A stretch of 64,000 nt of DNA, from assembly GCF_026242055.1 (NCBI RefSeq), contig NZ_JAPJDL010000012.1:99064-163063 (forward strand). Reading direction: 5' to 3'. The DNA is from Lentzea sp. NEAU-D7 (lineage in GTDB: Bacteria; Actinomycetota; Actinomycetes; Mycobacteriales; Pseudonocardiaceae). How positions within the stretch are numbered: position 1 is the stretch's first letter; every line of letters begins with the position of its first letter. Both the position numbers and the translations under genes were made by a program. Below the pieces are notes generated by a model. It made no database searches. It had not been told where the DNA came from and saw only the letters and a list, made by a program, of their open reading frames with translations. Shown here piece by piece: positions 33,004-41,591 of the stretch.

Positions 33004-35195
33004 CAGCTTTCCCCTCCCGCCAGCCGGGCCGCCGCCACGGCGGCCTGTCCATAGCTGATCCCGCCGTCGTTGACCGGTACGCGCTCGCCGACGAGCACCT
33101 GGAAGTCGCCGAGCTCACGGGTGACGGCGTCGACGAGCCTGCGGTTCTGGAACACCCCGCCGCCCAGGCACACCGTCGTGACGCCATCCGCGACCTCGCG
33201 CACGAGTGCCGCGGTGACCTCGGCGATCGTCGTGTGGAACCGGGCGGCGGCGACGCCGGTCGGGTCGCCACAGGTGACGAGGTCGCGCAGGGTCGGCACC
33301 GGGTCGTACACCCACATCCCGTCGCGCCGGTGCAGCTTCCAGTCGAACGACGGACCGTCGTGCCCGGCGGCAGCGGCCTCCAGCAGCACGGCCGCCTCAC
33401 CCTCGTAGGAGTTCTCCTCGCACAACCCCAGCAACGCCGACGCCGCGTCGAACAACCTGCCGGCGCTCGACGCCAGCGGGCTGTTGACCTGCCGTTCGAT
33501 CATGCGCCGCACCAGAACGGTCTCCGCCGCCCGTCGGGTGTCCGGAATGGACTCCGCGCCGAAGTCCTCGGCTCCGTGCAGGTACCCGAGCGCCATGCGG
33601 GACGGTCGCCGCACCGCGGCCTCCCCGCCGGGCAGCGGCGCGCGGCCGAACCGGCCGACCCGCCGGTAGTCGCGGTACGTGGCCAGGAGGATCTCGCCGC
33701 CCCACAGCGTGCCGTCGTCGCCGAGTCCCAGGCCGTCGTACGCGACACCGATGAACCTCCCCCGCACACCGTGCTCGGCCGCGGTCGCCGCGACGTGGGC
33801 GTGGTGGTGCTGAACGGGGATCCGTCGCTCGCGCGACCACCGCGTGGCGTACCCGGTCGAGAGGTAGCGGGGATGCAGGTCGTGCGCGCAGTACTCCGGG
33901 CTCGCGTCCTGCCACCGGCACAGGGCGTCCGCGGTGCGCTCGAAAGCCGTGAGCGTCTCGGCGTTCTCCAGATCACCGGTGTGCGGTCCGAGCACCGCGT
34001 GGTCGCCGACGGCGAGTGCCGCGGTGTGCTTCAGCTGAGCGCCCAACGCCAGCACCGGAGCCGGTGACGCCACGGGCAGCGGCAGGCGGCTCGGCGCGAA
34101 TCCCCGTGCCCTGCGCACCATTCGTCCGGCGCGGACGACCGAGTCGTCGTAGCGCTCGAGTATCGGCCTGTCGTGCGAGAGGATGCCGTCCACCATCGGA
34201 CCGAGCTTGGCCGCGGCCTCCTCGTCGGAGATCACGATCGGCTCGCCCGACCGGTTGCCGCTGGTCACCACGAGCGGCCGGCCGAGGCCGCGGATCAGCA
34301 GGTGGTGCAGCGGGCTGTACGGCAGGAAGAGCCCGACGTCCAGCCCTCCGGTGTGCGAAGGCAGCACGACGATCGGGGCGGCGGGCGACTGCAGCAGCTC
34401 GGCCGCTTCTCCGTCCACGGCGGACAGCGTGCGAGCCTCGGCGAGGTCGCGGACCATCACCGCCAGCGGTTTGCGCGGCCGGTGCTTGAGCTTGCGCAAC
34501 CGGGCGACCGCGTCCTCGTCCGCGGCGTCGCAGATCAGCTGGTAGCCGCCGACGCCCTTGACCGCGACGATGCCGCCCCGCGCCATCACCCTGGCGGACA
34601 CGTGCAGTGCCTCGTTGCCCCGGACGTCTCCCCAGCGCAGTCGAGGGCCGCAGTCGGGGCAGGCCACCGGCTCCGCGTGGAAGCGGCGGTCGGCCGGATC
34701 GTGGTACTCCGCGCAACACCAGGTGCACAGCGGAAATCCGCGCATGGACGTGCGTGACCGGTCGTAGGGCAACGACTTGACGATCGTGGCGCGCGGTCCG
34801 CAGTCGGTGCAGTTGATGAACGGATACCGGTAGCGCCGGTCATCGGGGTCGAACAGCTCGGCCACGCAGGCGTCGCAGGTCGCGAGATCGGGCACGATCG
34901 TGCGCGGTCCAGCCGCGAACCCGCTGTCCAGCACGACGAACCCGGTCCGCCCGATGTCCTCGTGCGGCGTGACGGTGATGTCGTCGACGCGTGCGTGGCG
35001 TGGCGCACGCTCGCGCAGAGCCAGCCGGAACGCGCTGAGCGTGTCCGGCGTCCCGCACGCCGTGATCACGACGTGCCCGCCGACGTTGCGCACGTCGCCC
35101 CGGATGCCGAGCTCGGTCGCGAGCCGCAGCACCTGCGGCCGGAACCCGACACCCTGCACGGTGCCGTGCACCTCGATGCGTTCGGTCGTGGTCAC
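33003..35195 (-). CDS. hypF: Carbamoyltransferase HypF
   Basis: 730 residues from GTG 35195 (GGGAG upstream). Order: acylphosphatase domain (VHGTVQGVGFRP near residue 8), two zinc-finger units (CDACVAELF ... CTDCG; CTWCCAEYH ... CPDCG), YrdC-like domain, and a Kae1-like domain with VQHHHAHVAA and NDGGISYGQA. Makes carbamoyl-AMP from carbamoyl phosphate and passes it to HypE. The longer frame to 35474 crosses decayed sequence and is rejected. hypA and hypB are not in the window. Confidence 0.93.
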   Translation of the reverse strand: MTTTERIEVHGTVQGVGFRPQVLRLATELGIRGDVRNVGGHVVITACGTPDTLSAFRLALRERAPRHARVDDITVTPHEDIGRTGFVVLDSGFAAGPRTIVPDLATCDACVAELFDPDDRRYRYPFINCTDCGPRATIVKSLPYDRSRTSMRGFPLCTWCCAEYHDPADRRFHAEPVACPDCGPRLRWGDVRGNEALHVSARVMARGGIVAVKGVGGYQLICDAADEDAVARLRKLKHRPRKPLAVMVRDLAEARTLSAVDGEAAELLQSPAAPIVVLPSHTGGLDVGLFLPYSPLHHLLIRGLGRPLVVTSGNRSGEPIVISDEEAAAKLGPMVDGILSHDRPILERYDDSVVRAGRMVRRARGFAPSRLPLPVASPAPVLALGAQLKHTAALAVGDHAVLGPHTGDLENAETLTAFERTADALCRWQDASPEYCAHDLHPRYLSTGYATRWSRERRIPVQHHHAHVAATAAEHGVRGRFIGVAYDGLGLGDDGTLWGGEILLATYRDYRRVGRFGRAPLPGGEAAVRRPSRMALGYLHGAEDFGAESIPDTRRAAETVLVRRMIERQVNSPLASSAGRLFDAASALLGLCEENSYEGEAAVLLEAAAAGHDGPSFDWKLHRRDGMWVYDPVPTLRDLVTCGDPTGVAAARFHTTIAEVTAALVREVADGVTTVCLGGGVFQNRRLVDAVTRELGDFQVLVGERVPVNDGGISYGQAAVAAARLAGGES

Positions 35196-35259
35196 GGTTC
35201 TCCCACCCCTGGCGATGGTCTGTCTCACGAACGTGGCATCGGCGGCACCCTGCCGTGAG

Positions 35260-35553
35260 GGGCCTAGGTCCCGCGCGAGCCGGGACCGTTGGGACGCTGA
35301 TGCCGGGCGGGGCCGTGACAGCACTCGCCAGCCCGCAGGCGCCTCACCGATGCCGCCGGGCACGAAACCGTTGCGCACCAACACGTTCTCGACGCGTAAC
35401 AGATCGGCGAGCGGTACGCCGGTCCTGGGGGTCGACCGCGAACAGGCGGCGGAACGCGTCGGGGCAGGTGGCACCGGACGGGTGCATGCACAGGCCGTCG
35501 TTGAACGGCGTGTTCTGCGTTCTCCGGCGCGGCGTCAGCCGTTGCGATGTCAC
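35260..35553 (-). pseudogene. C-terminal remnant of a large membrane protein, frameshifted
   Basis: Minus strand. One frame reads NDGLCMHPSGATCPDAFRRL then FAVDP. After a frame change near 35420 another reads GVPLADLLRVENVLVRNGFV and ends near APAGWRVLSR. The second half resembles the tail of YfhO-like or GT39-like actinobacterial membrane proteins (adjacent ADLL-x-V and PAGWRV motifs). The family call is tentative; the broken frame is clear. Confidence 0.4.
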
Positions 35554-35672
35554 GGGCGGACGACCGCCCGCCCGGTGGAAGCGTCGTTCGCACCACCCAC
35601 TACCGCGCCGTGGTCGTTCACGCCGAGCGCGAACGACGGTCCGCCGTCAGCGGACGGGACCAGGCCGACCAG
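35553..35672 (-). pseudogene. Fragment of a HAF-repeat protein
   Basis: The minus-strand frame ending at 35550 contains SFALGVNDHGAVVGGANDAS then TGRAVVRP, matching one HAF repeat (x-G-I-N-D-x-G-x-V-V-G ... A-V-R-W) as in the intact gene at 37023-38243. Only about one repeat remains. No start or leader, so probably a relic of a second copy. Confidence 0.45.
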
Positions 35673-35796
35673 GCGGTCGTGCCGGTGGTCCCGTCGCCGT
35701 GACCCGCCGGCGCAGCGTCGTTCGACGACCCCGCCGCCGCGGTCGGCGACGGCCGTCACCTCCCCGCCTAGCCTTAACGGGCTTGGCGGAACTCGA
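35673..35796. other. Short non-coding stretch
   Basis: Arg/Gly-rich open frames only, with no recognisable motif. Joins the remnants above to the sigma-like gene and completes a 600-bp decayed zone between hypF and 35797. Confidence 0.5.
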
Positions 35797-36195
35797 TCAG
35801 CTGACCCTTCCTGCGGGCGCCATCGAACCGCGCTTCCCGTTGGCAGACGATCCTCGAGGGAACTGCGCGGCCACCGTGCGTGGCTCATGAGCAGGACCTC
35901 GATCGGCCGCCACCAGGGAACACCGCTCCCGCACCTGGCTCAAGACCCAGCTGATCGCCTCCGCCGAACTCAGCGGTCGGTCCGTCAGGGCCGGCGCCTT
36001 GCGCCAGACGTGCGTCCACGCGTCGAGCGCGGCGGTCTCGGCCACGTCCGGATCGACCTGTCCGTTCTCCGCCCGGATCATGTCGACGACGAGGCCGAAG
36101 ACCGCGACCGCCAGGAGGTCGTACACCTGGCCGAACGCTGTCCGGTCACCTCGGGCGACTGCGGTCATGAGCTCGCCGGCGGACGCCGGCTTCAC
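35797..36195 (-). CDS. Sigma-factor-like protein with region 2 only
   Basis: 132 residues. FGQVYDLLAVAVFGLVVDMI, then VAETAALDAWTHVWRKAP and AISWVLSQVRERCSLV, are the core-binding and -10 helices of an SigK-like ECF sigma factor. Region 4 (promoter -35 recognition) is missing; the tail is 30 polar residues. About 50 residues shorter than functional ECF factors, so it may be a truncated relic or an anti-sigma-style decoy. GTG start overlaps the lipocalin stop (GTGA). Confidence 0.6.
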   Translation of the reverse strand: MKPASAGELMTAVARGDRTAFGQVYDLLAVAVFGLVVDMIRAENGQVDPDVAETAALDAWTHVWRKAPALTDRPLSSAEAISWVLSQVRERCSLVAADRGPAHEPRTVAAQFPRGSSANGKRGSMAPAGRVS

Positions 36196-36785
36196 GGCTG
36201 TCCCTCGCAGAGAGGTGCGGAGTCGGGGGCGCCGCCGTCCTGCGCGGTGATCCTGAAGTCGCAGAGGTCGTACCCGTTGCGGACGAGCGCCTGGGCCATG
36301 CCGCGAACGTCCTTGCGGGACGGAACGGGGGTGCGCGCCAGCACGAACCCCGACCTGCGGTCCGGTGCACCCACCACGGCCCAGCGGTAGTCGCGGTCGA
36401 GGCCGATCACCCAGTACGTCCCCGGCTCGTCGAAGCTCCACCCGTCGGCCGTCCTGACGAACGACACCTCGAGCTTCGCGGTGGAGGCCGGGTCGGCCTG
36501 TCGTGCCCTGCCCTCCAGCGACGTCGTCACGCCGTCCGCACGGGTGCACGAGTTCACCACCTTGACCTGCCCCTCCGGCAGCACCGTGTAGTCCGCGCTG
36601 TCGTTGCGGACGCACTGCGCCTGGAAGGGCTGGGGAATCGCCGCCACCTGCACCCAGCGGCCGTCGTAGCGCTCGAGGTCGACCGAGCGGACAGGCCGCA
36701 CCTCGGTGGTCTCCTCCGCGGACGCCGGGGCGGGAACCACGCCCAGTCCGAGAGCGACGATCGCCGTTGCCGCGGTGAAGCGCAT
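36192..36785 (-). CDS. Lipocalin-family secreted protein
   Basis: 197 residues. Signal peptide (about 1-23, cleaved after ASA), then the lipocalin signature VDLERYDGRWVQVAAIP, a beta-barrel with a Cys pair (CVRNDSADY ... VNSC), GTYWVIGLDRDYRWAVVG and a C-terminal helix. Related to Blc/apolipoprotein D type bacterial lipocalins that bind lipids in the envelope. No lipobox, so it is probably secreted free. Coupled to the sigma-like gene downstream. Confidence 0.88.
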   Translation of the reverse strand: MRFTAATAIVALGLGVVPAPASAEETTEVRPVRSVDLERYDGRWVQVAAIPQPFQAQCVRNDSADYTVLPEGQVKVVNSCTRADGVTTSLEGRARQADPASTAKLEVSFVRTADGWSFDEPGTYWVIGLDRDYRWAVVGAPDRRSGFVLARTPVPSRKDVRGMAQALVRNGYDLCDFRITAQDGGAPDSAPLCEGQP

Positions 36786-36889
36786 GGGAGCACCTTTCGC
36801 CTGTGAACGCTGCGCACTCAACGCTATGGCCGACGACGAAGGCCTGCATGACGGCGAGACGGCAGGGTCGGTGAGGTGAGTTCCAAAAC

Positions 36890-36919
36890 CGCCTGCCGCA
36901 CGACCTCGGGCGGCAGGCG
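36890..36919. repeat. Inverted repeat between divergent lipocalin and HAF genes
   Basis: CGCCTGCCG (36890-36898) and CGGCAGGCG (36911-36919), a perfect 9-bp dyad with 12-bp spacing. Located between two divergent starts where no terminator is needed; possibly an operator. Confidence 0.4.
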
Positions 36920-37022
36920 CGCGGGGTGACCTTCTCCCTCGAAGCCTTGGCCCGTTGGGCACTGGCTCCGACCCCGCGCCGCGCTGGACAGTCGGAGCAA
37001 CGGTGAGGACTAGGGGGCGGCG

Positions 37023-38243
37023 ATGCACGGTTCCTGGAAGCAGGTCTTCGGTTCGTCCAACCGGAAACCGCTGGCGCTGTTCACGTCGGCGGTGCTGGCC
37101 GGTGCGCTGATGGCGGACGGCTCCGCCGGCGCCGCGGCGAGGCCGACGATCGTCGAGCTCGGCACACTGCCCGGATACGGCAGCAGCCAGGCGTCGCTGA
37201 TCAACGACGCCGGTGTGGTCGCCGGTGTGGTCGTGGGTGCTGATCAGCAGCCGCGCGCGGTGCGCTGGAACCGCGCCGGACGCATCAGCGCGCTCGGCCT
37301 CTTGCCCGGCGCCACGGCCAGTTCGGTGGTGGGGATCAACGACGCCGGCGTCGTCGTGGGGTCGATGACCGTCGACGGCCGGCAACGTGCGGTGCGCTGG
37401 GACCGGGCCGGACGTGTGACCGCACTGGCCCTCCCGCCGGGAGGCGTGGCCACGTCACCGGTCGGCATCAACGAAGGCGGCCTCGTCCTCGGGGAGGCCA
37501 CACTCGCCGGCAACGAGGTGCGGGCGGTGAGCTGGGACGCCGCGGGGCGCGTCCTCGATCTCGACGACCTGCCGGGCAGTGCCTACAGCACCGCTCGAGC
37601 TGTCAACGACGCCGGGATGGCGATCGGGACCATGCCGCAGGCGGACGGCACGTTTCGTGCCGTGCGGTGGAGCCGGTCGGGCCGTGTCACCGCGCTGAAC
37701 CCGACGCCTGGGTTTCCCTACAGCATGGCGTACGCGTTGAACAACGCAGGAGTGGTCGTCGGCTACGCCTCCGGTCCGGTAGGGGACATCCAGGCCGTGC
37801 GCTGGGACCTGGCTGGTCGTCTCACGGTCCTCTCCGACCCGCCGGGCATGCGCTCGAACGGAATCGTCGGGATGAACGACGCGGGCACCGTGATCGCCCA
37901 CGGCTCCGCGGTCGACGGCGGTGCGGGTCACGCCTTGCGCTGGGATCCTTCGTCCGGCGCCACCGATCTCGGCGCGCTCTTCGACAGGGGATGGAGCGCG
38001 CCGGTCGGGATCAACCGCTCCGGGGTGATCATCGGCATCGCCGGGGTGCCGAGCGGCGCGACGCACGCGGTGCGGTGGGACGCCAAGGGCCGGATCGCAG
38101 ATCTGGGCACGCTGCCGGCCGATCCCGCCAGCAGCAGTTACGCGCGCGCGATCAACAACACCGGAGCCGCTGCCGGCTTCGTGCTCGGCAGCGACGGCAT
38201 CCGGTCGCGTGCCGTGCTGTGGCCCGACGTGTCCCGGCCCTGA
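37023..38243 (+). CDS. HAF-repeat extracellular protein
   Basis: 406 residues. A signal peptide or anchor region (about 1-40) then eight tandem HAF repeats of about 46 residues, each with a LGxLPG strand, an xxINDAGVVVG strand and AVRWDxAGR. The array probably folds as a beta-propeller-like domain. No enzymatic motif. Expected to be secreted. The Tat-like start is weak (K and R but no RR). Confidence 0.85.
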   Translation: MHGSWKQVFGSSNRKPLALFTSAVLAGALMADGSAGAAARPTIVELGTLPGYGSSQASLINDAGVVAGVVVGADQQPRAVRWNRAGRISALGLLPGATASSVVGINDAGVVVGSMTVDGRQRAVRWDRAGRVTALALPPGGVATSPVGINEGGLVLGEATLAGNEVRAVSWDAAGRVLDLDDLPGSAYSTARAVNDAGMAIGTMPQADGTFRAVRWSRSGRVTALNPTPGFPYSMAYALNNAGVVVGYASGPVGDIQAVRWDLAGRLTVLSDPPGMRSNGIVGMNDAGTVIAHGSAVDGGAGHALRWDPSSGATDLGALFDRGWSAPVGINRSGVIIGIAGVPSGATHAVRWDAKGRIADLGTLPADPASSSYARAINNTGAAAGFVLGSDGIRSRAVLWPDVSRP

Positions 38244-38286
38244 CGTGAGCGCTACGCCGGAAACGCGGTGAGGTGCATGTCCGGCA

Positions 38287-38754
38287 TCAGCCGGTGCGGC
38301 GGCGCGACGGAGCCGGGGCGGTGCCGCTGTCGGTGCCGGTGCTCGCGGGGCCGACGGCGGCGATGAGGTCGGCGATGCGGTGGTGGGCTTCCAACGGGTG
38401 GCGCAGGTGGCCGTCGGCGTTGATGCGGTAGTGGTTGCGGCGCCCGACCTTCGTGCGCTCGACGTAGCCGCCCTGGATGAGGTCGGTGAGGATGAGCTGG
38501 ACCGCCCGGCTGGTGATGCCGACCTGCTCGGCGATCACGGGCAGGGTCTGGTGAGGGTCCGCGGACAGGCACAGCAGCACGTGCGCGTGGTTGCTCAGGA
38601 AGGTCCACGACCCCCCTGGCGCCTGCGGTCCGGTCCGCTGGTCCGCCGTGCCGGAGGTCGCGGGGTCGGACTCTGCCGGGGTGGTCTCCGCGATGGCGGG
38701 GACGGCGGGATCGATCGGAGGCTCGGCAGACCGCATGCGCCGACCATAGGCCAT
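38287..38754 (-). CDS. Winged-helix transcriptional regulator
   Basis: 155 residues. A disordered Pro/Thr-rich N-terminus (about 1-48), a winged helix (SNHAHVLLCLSADPHQTLPV, IAEQVGITSRAVQLILTDLI, GGYVERTKVGRRNHYRIN) and a Pro/Arg tail. MarR/ArsR-like architecture without metal ligands. Effector and targets are unknown; the adjacent Usp-like gene is one possibility. An internal ATG seven codons in is an alternative start. Confidence 0.8.
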   Translation of the reverse strand: MAYGRRMRSAEPPIDPAVPAIAETTPAESDPATSGTADQRTGPQAPGGSWTFLSNHAHVLLCLSADPHQTLPVIAEQVGITSRAVQLILTDLIQGGYVERTKVGRRNHYRINADGHLRHPLEAHHRIADLIAAVGPASTGTDSGTAPAPSRRRTG

Positions 38755-38800
38755 CTGCGCGTCGCCGACACCGGTTCCGGGGCTGCTCGATCGGGCGTGA

Positions 38801-39292
38801 TCACACCAGCAAGGCGGTGGGCGCGACGTGCTCGTCGGCGCGCCGGATCCGCAGCCCCGCCGGTGCGCGGCCGAGCAGGTACCGGTGAGCCGGAGGGGTG
38901 AGGAGTCGACTGTGAGCGGGTAGGACCAGCAAGTCGGCGTCGTGGCTGCGGCACAGCCGCAGCAAGGCGGTGGCCACGCGACGATGCCGGCTGCCCGGCC
39001 CGCGACGGTGAGTCCACGCGGCGGTGTGGATCCGCACGTTCCGCTCGCTGAGCCCCGCGGTCGCGGGGTGTGACAGGAGGGGAGCGAGCACGGTGGCGGT
39101 GATCTGGTGGCGACGGGCCTGCTGCCAGGCGATCAGCCGGGCGTTGAGCGTCAAGCCTGGTGGTGGGTGCAGCACGGCGAGCACGAGCCGGCCGTGGTCG
39201 GCGATCAGGTGGGCCGCCGCGGGAAGTTCGGTGGCGGGCGAGGGATCGGTGGCGTCGATGGCGTAGAGGAGTTTTGCGCAGCGGGCGGGCAT
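38801..39292 (-). CDS. Universal-stress-protein-like protein
   Basis: 163 residues. LLYAIDATDPSPATELPAAA opening, LVLAVLHPPPGL, and VATALLRLCRSHDADLLVLP give the beta-alpha pattern of a Usp domain. The ATP-binding G-x2-G-x9-GS is not recognisable. Role in stress survival is inferred only from the fold-like pattern and the company of Hsp20, Rv1733c-like and hydrogenase genes. Confidence 0.55.
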   Translation of the reverse strand: MPARCAKLLYAIDATDPSPATELPAAAHLIADHGRLVLAVLHPPPGLTLNARLIAWQQARRHQITATVLAPLLSHPATAGLSERNVRIHTAAWTHRRGPGSRHRRVATALLRLCRSHDADLLVLPAHSRLLTPPAHRYLLGRAPAGLRIRRADEHVAPTALLV

Positions 39293-39414
39293 TGAAGACC
39301 AGCGTTCCGCGAGTGGGGACCCGTGAGACCGCGAGCAGGCCTCACTTCGAGATTGACGAAGCCTGCTTCGTCGGTCAAGCCTTGACAGGCGAACTGTGGT
39401 TCGTCATTCTGGCC

Positions 39415-39568
39415 GTGCGGAGGGGAGTACCCACCTCGTCCGGGATCGTCATCACGACAGCTCCGCGGTTGTCCGGTCCCGGTGCCACCGTGCACGACGC
39501 GCTGCGTTCCGAGTGCGTCTCGGCCGGTGGTCGGGGAGACCTCCGGTTCACCTGACGTGACCGGAGGT
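39415..39568 (+). promoter_or_regulatory. yybP-ykoY-type Mn2+ riboswitch with SD-sequestering stem
   Basis: The conserved GGGGAGTA loop (39422-39429) follows a P1 arm CGGAGG (39418-39423). The 3' side GGGGAGACCTCCG supplies the pairing arm CCTCCG (39540-39545). Between them are GC-rich helices with CGTCATCACGA. ACCTCCGGT (39539-39547) is also a perfect 9-bp complement of ACCGGAGGT (39560-39568), which contains the terC Shine-Dalgarno. P1 and the SD-blocking stem share the same strand and exclude each other. Mn2+ binding, by stabilising P1, would expose the SD. Recognised from the family consensus, not from a covariance search. Confidence 0.8.
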
Positions 39569-39575
39569 GCTTGTC

Positions 39576-40583
39576 GTGGTTGTTCCGCTGTGGGCGTGGG
39601 CCGCGGTGCTCGGTGCGATCCTGGCGATGCTCGCGGTAGACCTGTTCGCCCACCGCCGCGCTCACGTGGTCGGTGTGCGCGAGGCCGCCGTCTGGTCGGC
39701 GGTGTGGGTCGCGCTCGGCCTCGGGTTCGGCGCGGTCGTGTGGTGGGCCTGGGGTGCCGAGTTCGCCGCCCAGTACTTCGCCGGCTACGTGATCGAGAAG
39801 TCCCTCGCCGTGGACAACGTCTTCGTCTTCGCGATCATCTTCGGCTACTTCGCCGTGCCGCGGGAGTACCAGCACCGGGTGCTGTTCTACGGGGTGCTCG
39901 GCGCGTTGGTGTTCCGGGCGGTGTTCATCGCGGCGGGCTCTGTGCTGATCGCGTCCTTCGCGTGGGTCCTGTACGTGTTCGGCGCGTTCCTCGTGGCCAC
40001 GGGCATCCGGATGGCGATGCACCGCAACGAGACCATCGATCCCGAACGCAGCGTGGTGCTCAGGCTGTTCCGCAAGCTCGTCCCGGTCACCGACCAGTAC
40101 CACGGGCAGAAGTTCCTGGTGCGCCAGGCTGGTCGCTGGGTGGCCACCCCGCTGCTGGCGGTGCTGGTGCTGGTCGAGGTGACCGACGTCGTGTTCGCCG
40201 TCGACTCCATCCCGGCGATCTTCGCCGTCACCCAGCAGCCGTTCTTGGTGTTCACTTCCAACGCCTTCGCCATCCTCGGCCTGCGCGCCATGTACTTCCT
40301 GCTCGCCGACCTGATGCACCGCTTCGTCTACCTCAAGCTCGGACTCGCCCTGGTGCTCGTGTGGGTCGGCGTTAAGATGCTGCTGCTGGACCTCTACAAG
40401 ATCCCCACCTGGTTCTCGCTCGGCGTGGTCGCTGCCCTGCTCGCGGTCGCGGTCACCGCCAGCTGGATCCGCACCCGCACCACATCCGTCGACGCGACCG
40501 CCGTCTCTCCCGACCCGGTGGAACCCGGCGTCGGTCGCGACACGGCTGATCGGGAACGTCACCAGGCTCAGCAGCACCGCTGA
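39576..40583 (+). CDS. TerC-family membrane protein (probable Mn2+ exporter)
   Basis: 335 residues with about nine membrane segments. FAGYVIEKSLAVDNVFVFAI and EVTDVVFAVDSIPAIFAVT hold the paired acidic residues typical of TerC/Alx metal exporters. The tail of about 35 residues is polar. GTG 39576 is eight bases after GGAGG; the GTG at 39567 overlaps that SD and is rejected. TerC proteins of this kind under yybP-ykoY riboswitches export manganese or load it into secreted enzymes. Confidence 0.9.
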   Translation: MVVPLWAWAAVLGAILAMLAVDLFAHRRAHVVGVREAAVWSAVWVALGLGFGAVVWWAWGAEFAAQYFAGYVIEKSLAVDNVFVFAIIFGYFAVPREYQHRVLFYGVLGALVFRAVFIAAGSVLIASFAWVLYVFGAFLVATGIRMAMHRNETIDPERSVVLRLFRKLVPVTDQYHGQKFLVRQAGRWVATPLLAVLVLVEVTDVVFAVDSIPAIFAVTQQPFLVFTSNAFAILGLRAMYFLLADLMHRFVYLKLGLALVLVWVGVKMLLLDLYKIPTWFSLGVVAALLAVAVTASWIRTRTTSVDATAVSPDPVEPGVGRDTADRERHQAQQHR

Positions 40584-40667
40584 TCCGGCTCCACCCGCAC
40601 CTGACTCGCTCGACGGTAGGACAACCAGTACCACCTCGAGGAGCGCCGGACACGCGAGACTGGAGTG

Positions 40668-41546
40668 ATGAGCAACGACGACGCTGCGCTGGGTTCGACG
40701 ATCCGGGCGTGGCGGGACCGGCTGCGACCGGAAGCGGCCGGTCTCCCCGCCCGGCGGACGCGGCGGGCGGCCGGCCTGCGCCGCGAGGAGCTCGCCGAGC
40801 TGGCCGGGATCTCCGTCGACTACCTGACCCGCTTGGAGCAGGGACGGTCGGCGAGTCCGTCGGAGCAGGTGGTCGCCTCGCTGGCGAGGGCGTTGCAGCT
40901 CAGCGTGGCCGAGCGCGACCACCTGTACCGGCTGGTGCGCTTGGCCGTCCCGGCGCACGACGCGATCTCCGACCACATCCCGCCAGGAGTGCGGCGCGTG
41001 CTCGCCGGCCTGGAGCACACGGCCACGGCGGTGTTCGCGGCGGACTGGCAGCTGCTCTGGTGGAACCGGGGCTGGGCAGCGCTGGTCGGCGACCCTGCGC
41101 CGATACCGGTGGGACAGCGCAACTTCGCCCGCGACACCTTTCCTGTGCGGCCGGACGCTCCGCTGCTTCGCGGGTGGCCCGTGGCCACCTCGGACGCCGC
41201 CGCGACCGAGGTGGCGGTCGTGTCCGACCTGAGGCGTGCCACCGGCCGCTATCCCGCTGACGTCAGGCTGCGTGCCTTGGTCGCGGACCTGATCGAGGGC
41301 AACCGGAGGTTCGCCGAGCTGTGGGCGCTGGGCACGGTCGGAGCTCATCGCGAGGACAGCAAGACGATCCACCATCGCTGCGTCGGGCCGGTGGACGTGA
41401 CCTGCGACGTGCTGACCGACGGGGATCTGGAGCTGAAGATCGTCGTGTTGTCCGCCGCGCCGGGCAGCGAGGACGAGACCCGGCTTCGACTCGCGTTCGT
41501 CGCGGGCAACGGGCAGGTCCGGCCGGAGCACGACGTGGCTCGTTGA
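40668..41546 (+). CDS. XRE-family regulator with MmyB-like ligand domain
   Basis: 292 residues. N-terminal HTH (GLRREELAELAGISVDYLTR, then EQGR), preceded by LPARRTRRAAGLR, and a C-terminal MmyB-type PAS-like domain (AADWQLLWWNRGWAALVGDP). Such actinobacterial proteins are thought to bind small hydrophobic ligands, often fatty acids, and commonly repress a neighbouring SDR gene. The adjacent convergent SDR fits that pattern. ATG 40668 chosen over the GTG one codon earlier. Confidence 0.88.
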   Translation: MSNDDAALGSTIRAWRDRLRPEAAGLPARRTRRAAGLRREELAELAGISVDYLTRLEQGRSASPSEQVVASLARALQLSVAERDHLYRLVRLAVPAHDAISDHIPPGVRRVLAGLEHTATAVFAADWQLLWWNRGWAALVGDPAPIPVGQRNFARDTFPVRPDAPLLRGWPVATSDAAATEVAVVSDLRRATGRYPADVRLRALVADLIEGNRRFAELWALGTVGAHREDSKTIHHRCVGPVDVTCDVLTDGDLELKIVVLSAAPGSEDETRLRLAFVAGNGQVRPEHDVAR

Positions 41547-41552
41547 CCGGTG

Positions 41553-41585
41553 CGGGCGGCCCGTCCGGTTCGGCAGGGCCGCCCG
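41553..41585. terminator. Bidirectional terminator hairpin
   Basis: CGGGCGGCCC (41553-41562) and GGGCCGCCCG (41576-41585): perfect 10-bp stem, 13-nt loop, between two convergent genes. Confidence 0.7.
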
Positions 41586-41591
41586 TGCTGA

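Noticed and set aside
35196..35474. N-terminal extension of HypF by 93 residues
   Set aside because: The extension crosses a decayed gene. The acylphosphatase domain starts right after GTG 35195, which has its own RBS.
37150..38200. About 140-bp periodic similarity
   Set aside because: It is the DNA echo of eight HAF protein repeats, not a non-coding repeat array.
39315..39330. GGGGACCCGTGAGACC as a DosR-like box before the Usp-like gene
   Set aside because: The right half matches GTCCC at only two of five bases, no better than chance in this GC content.
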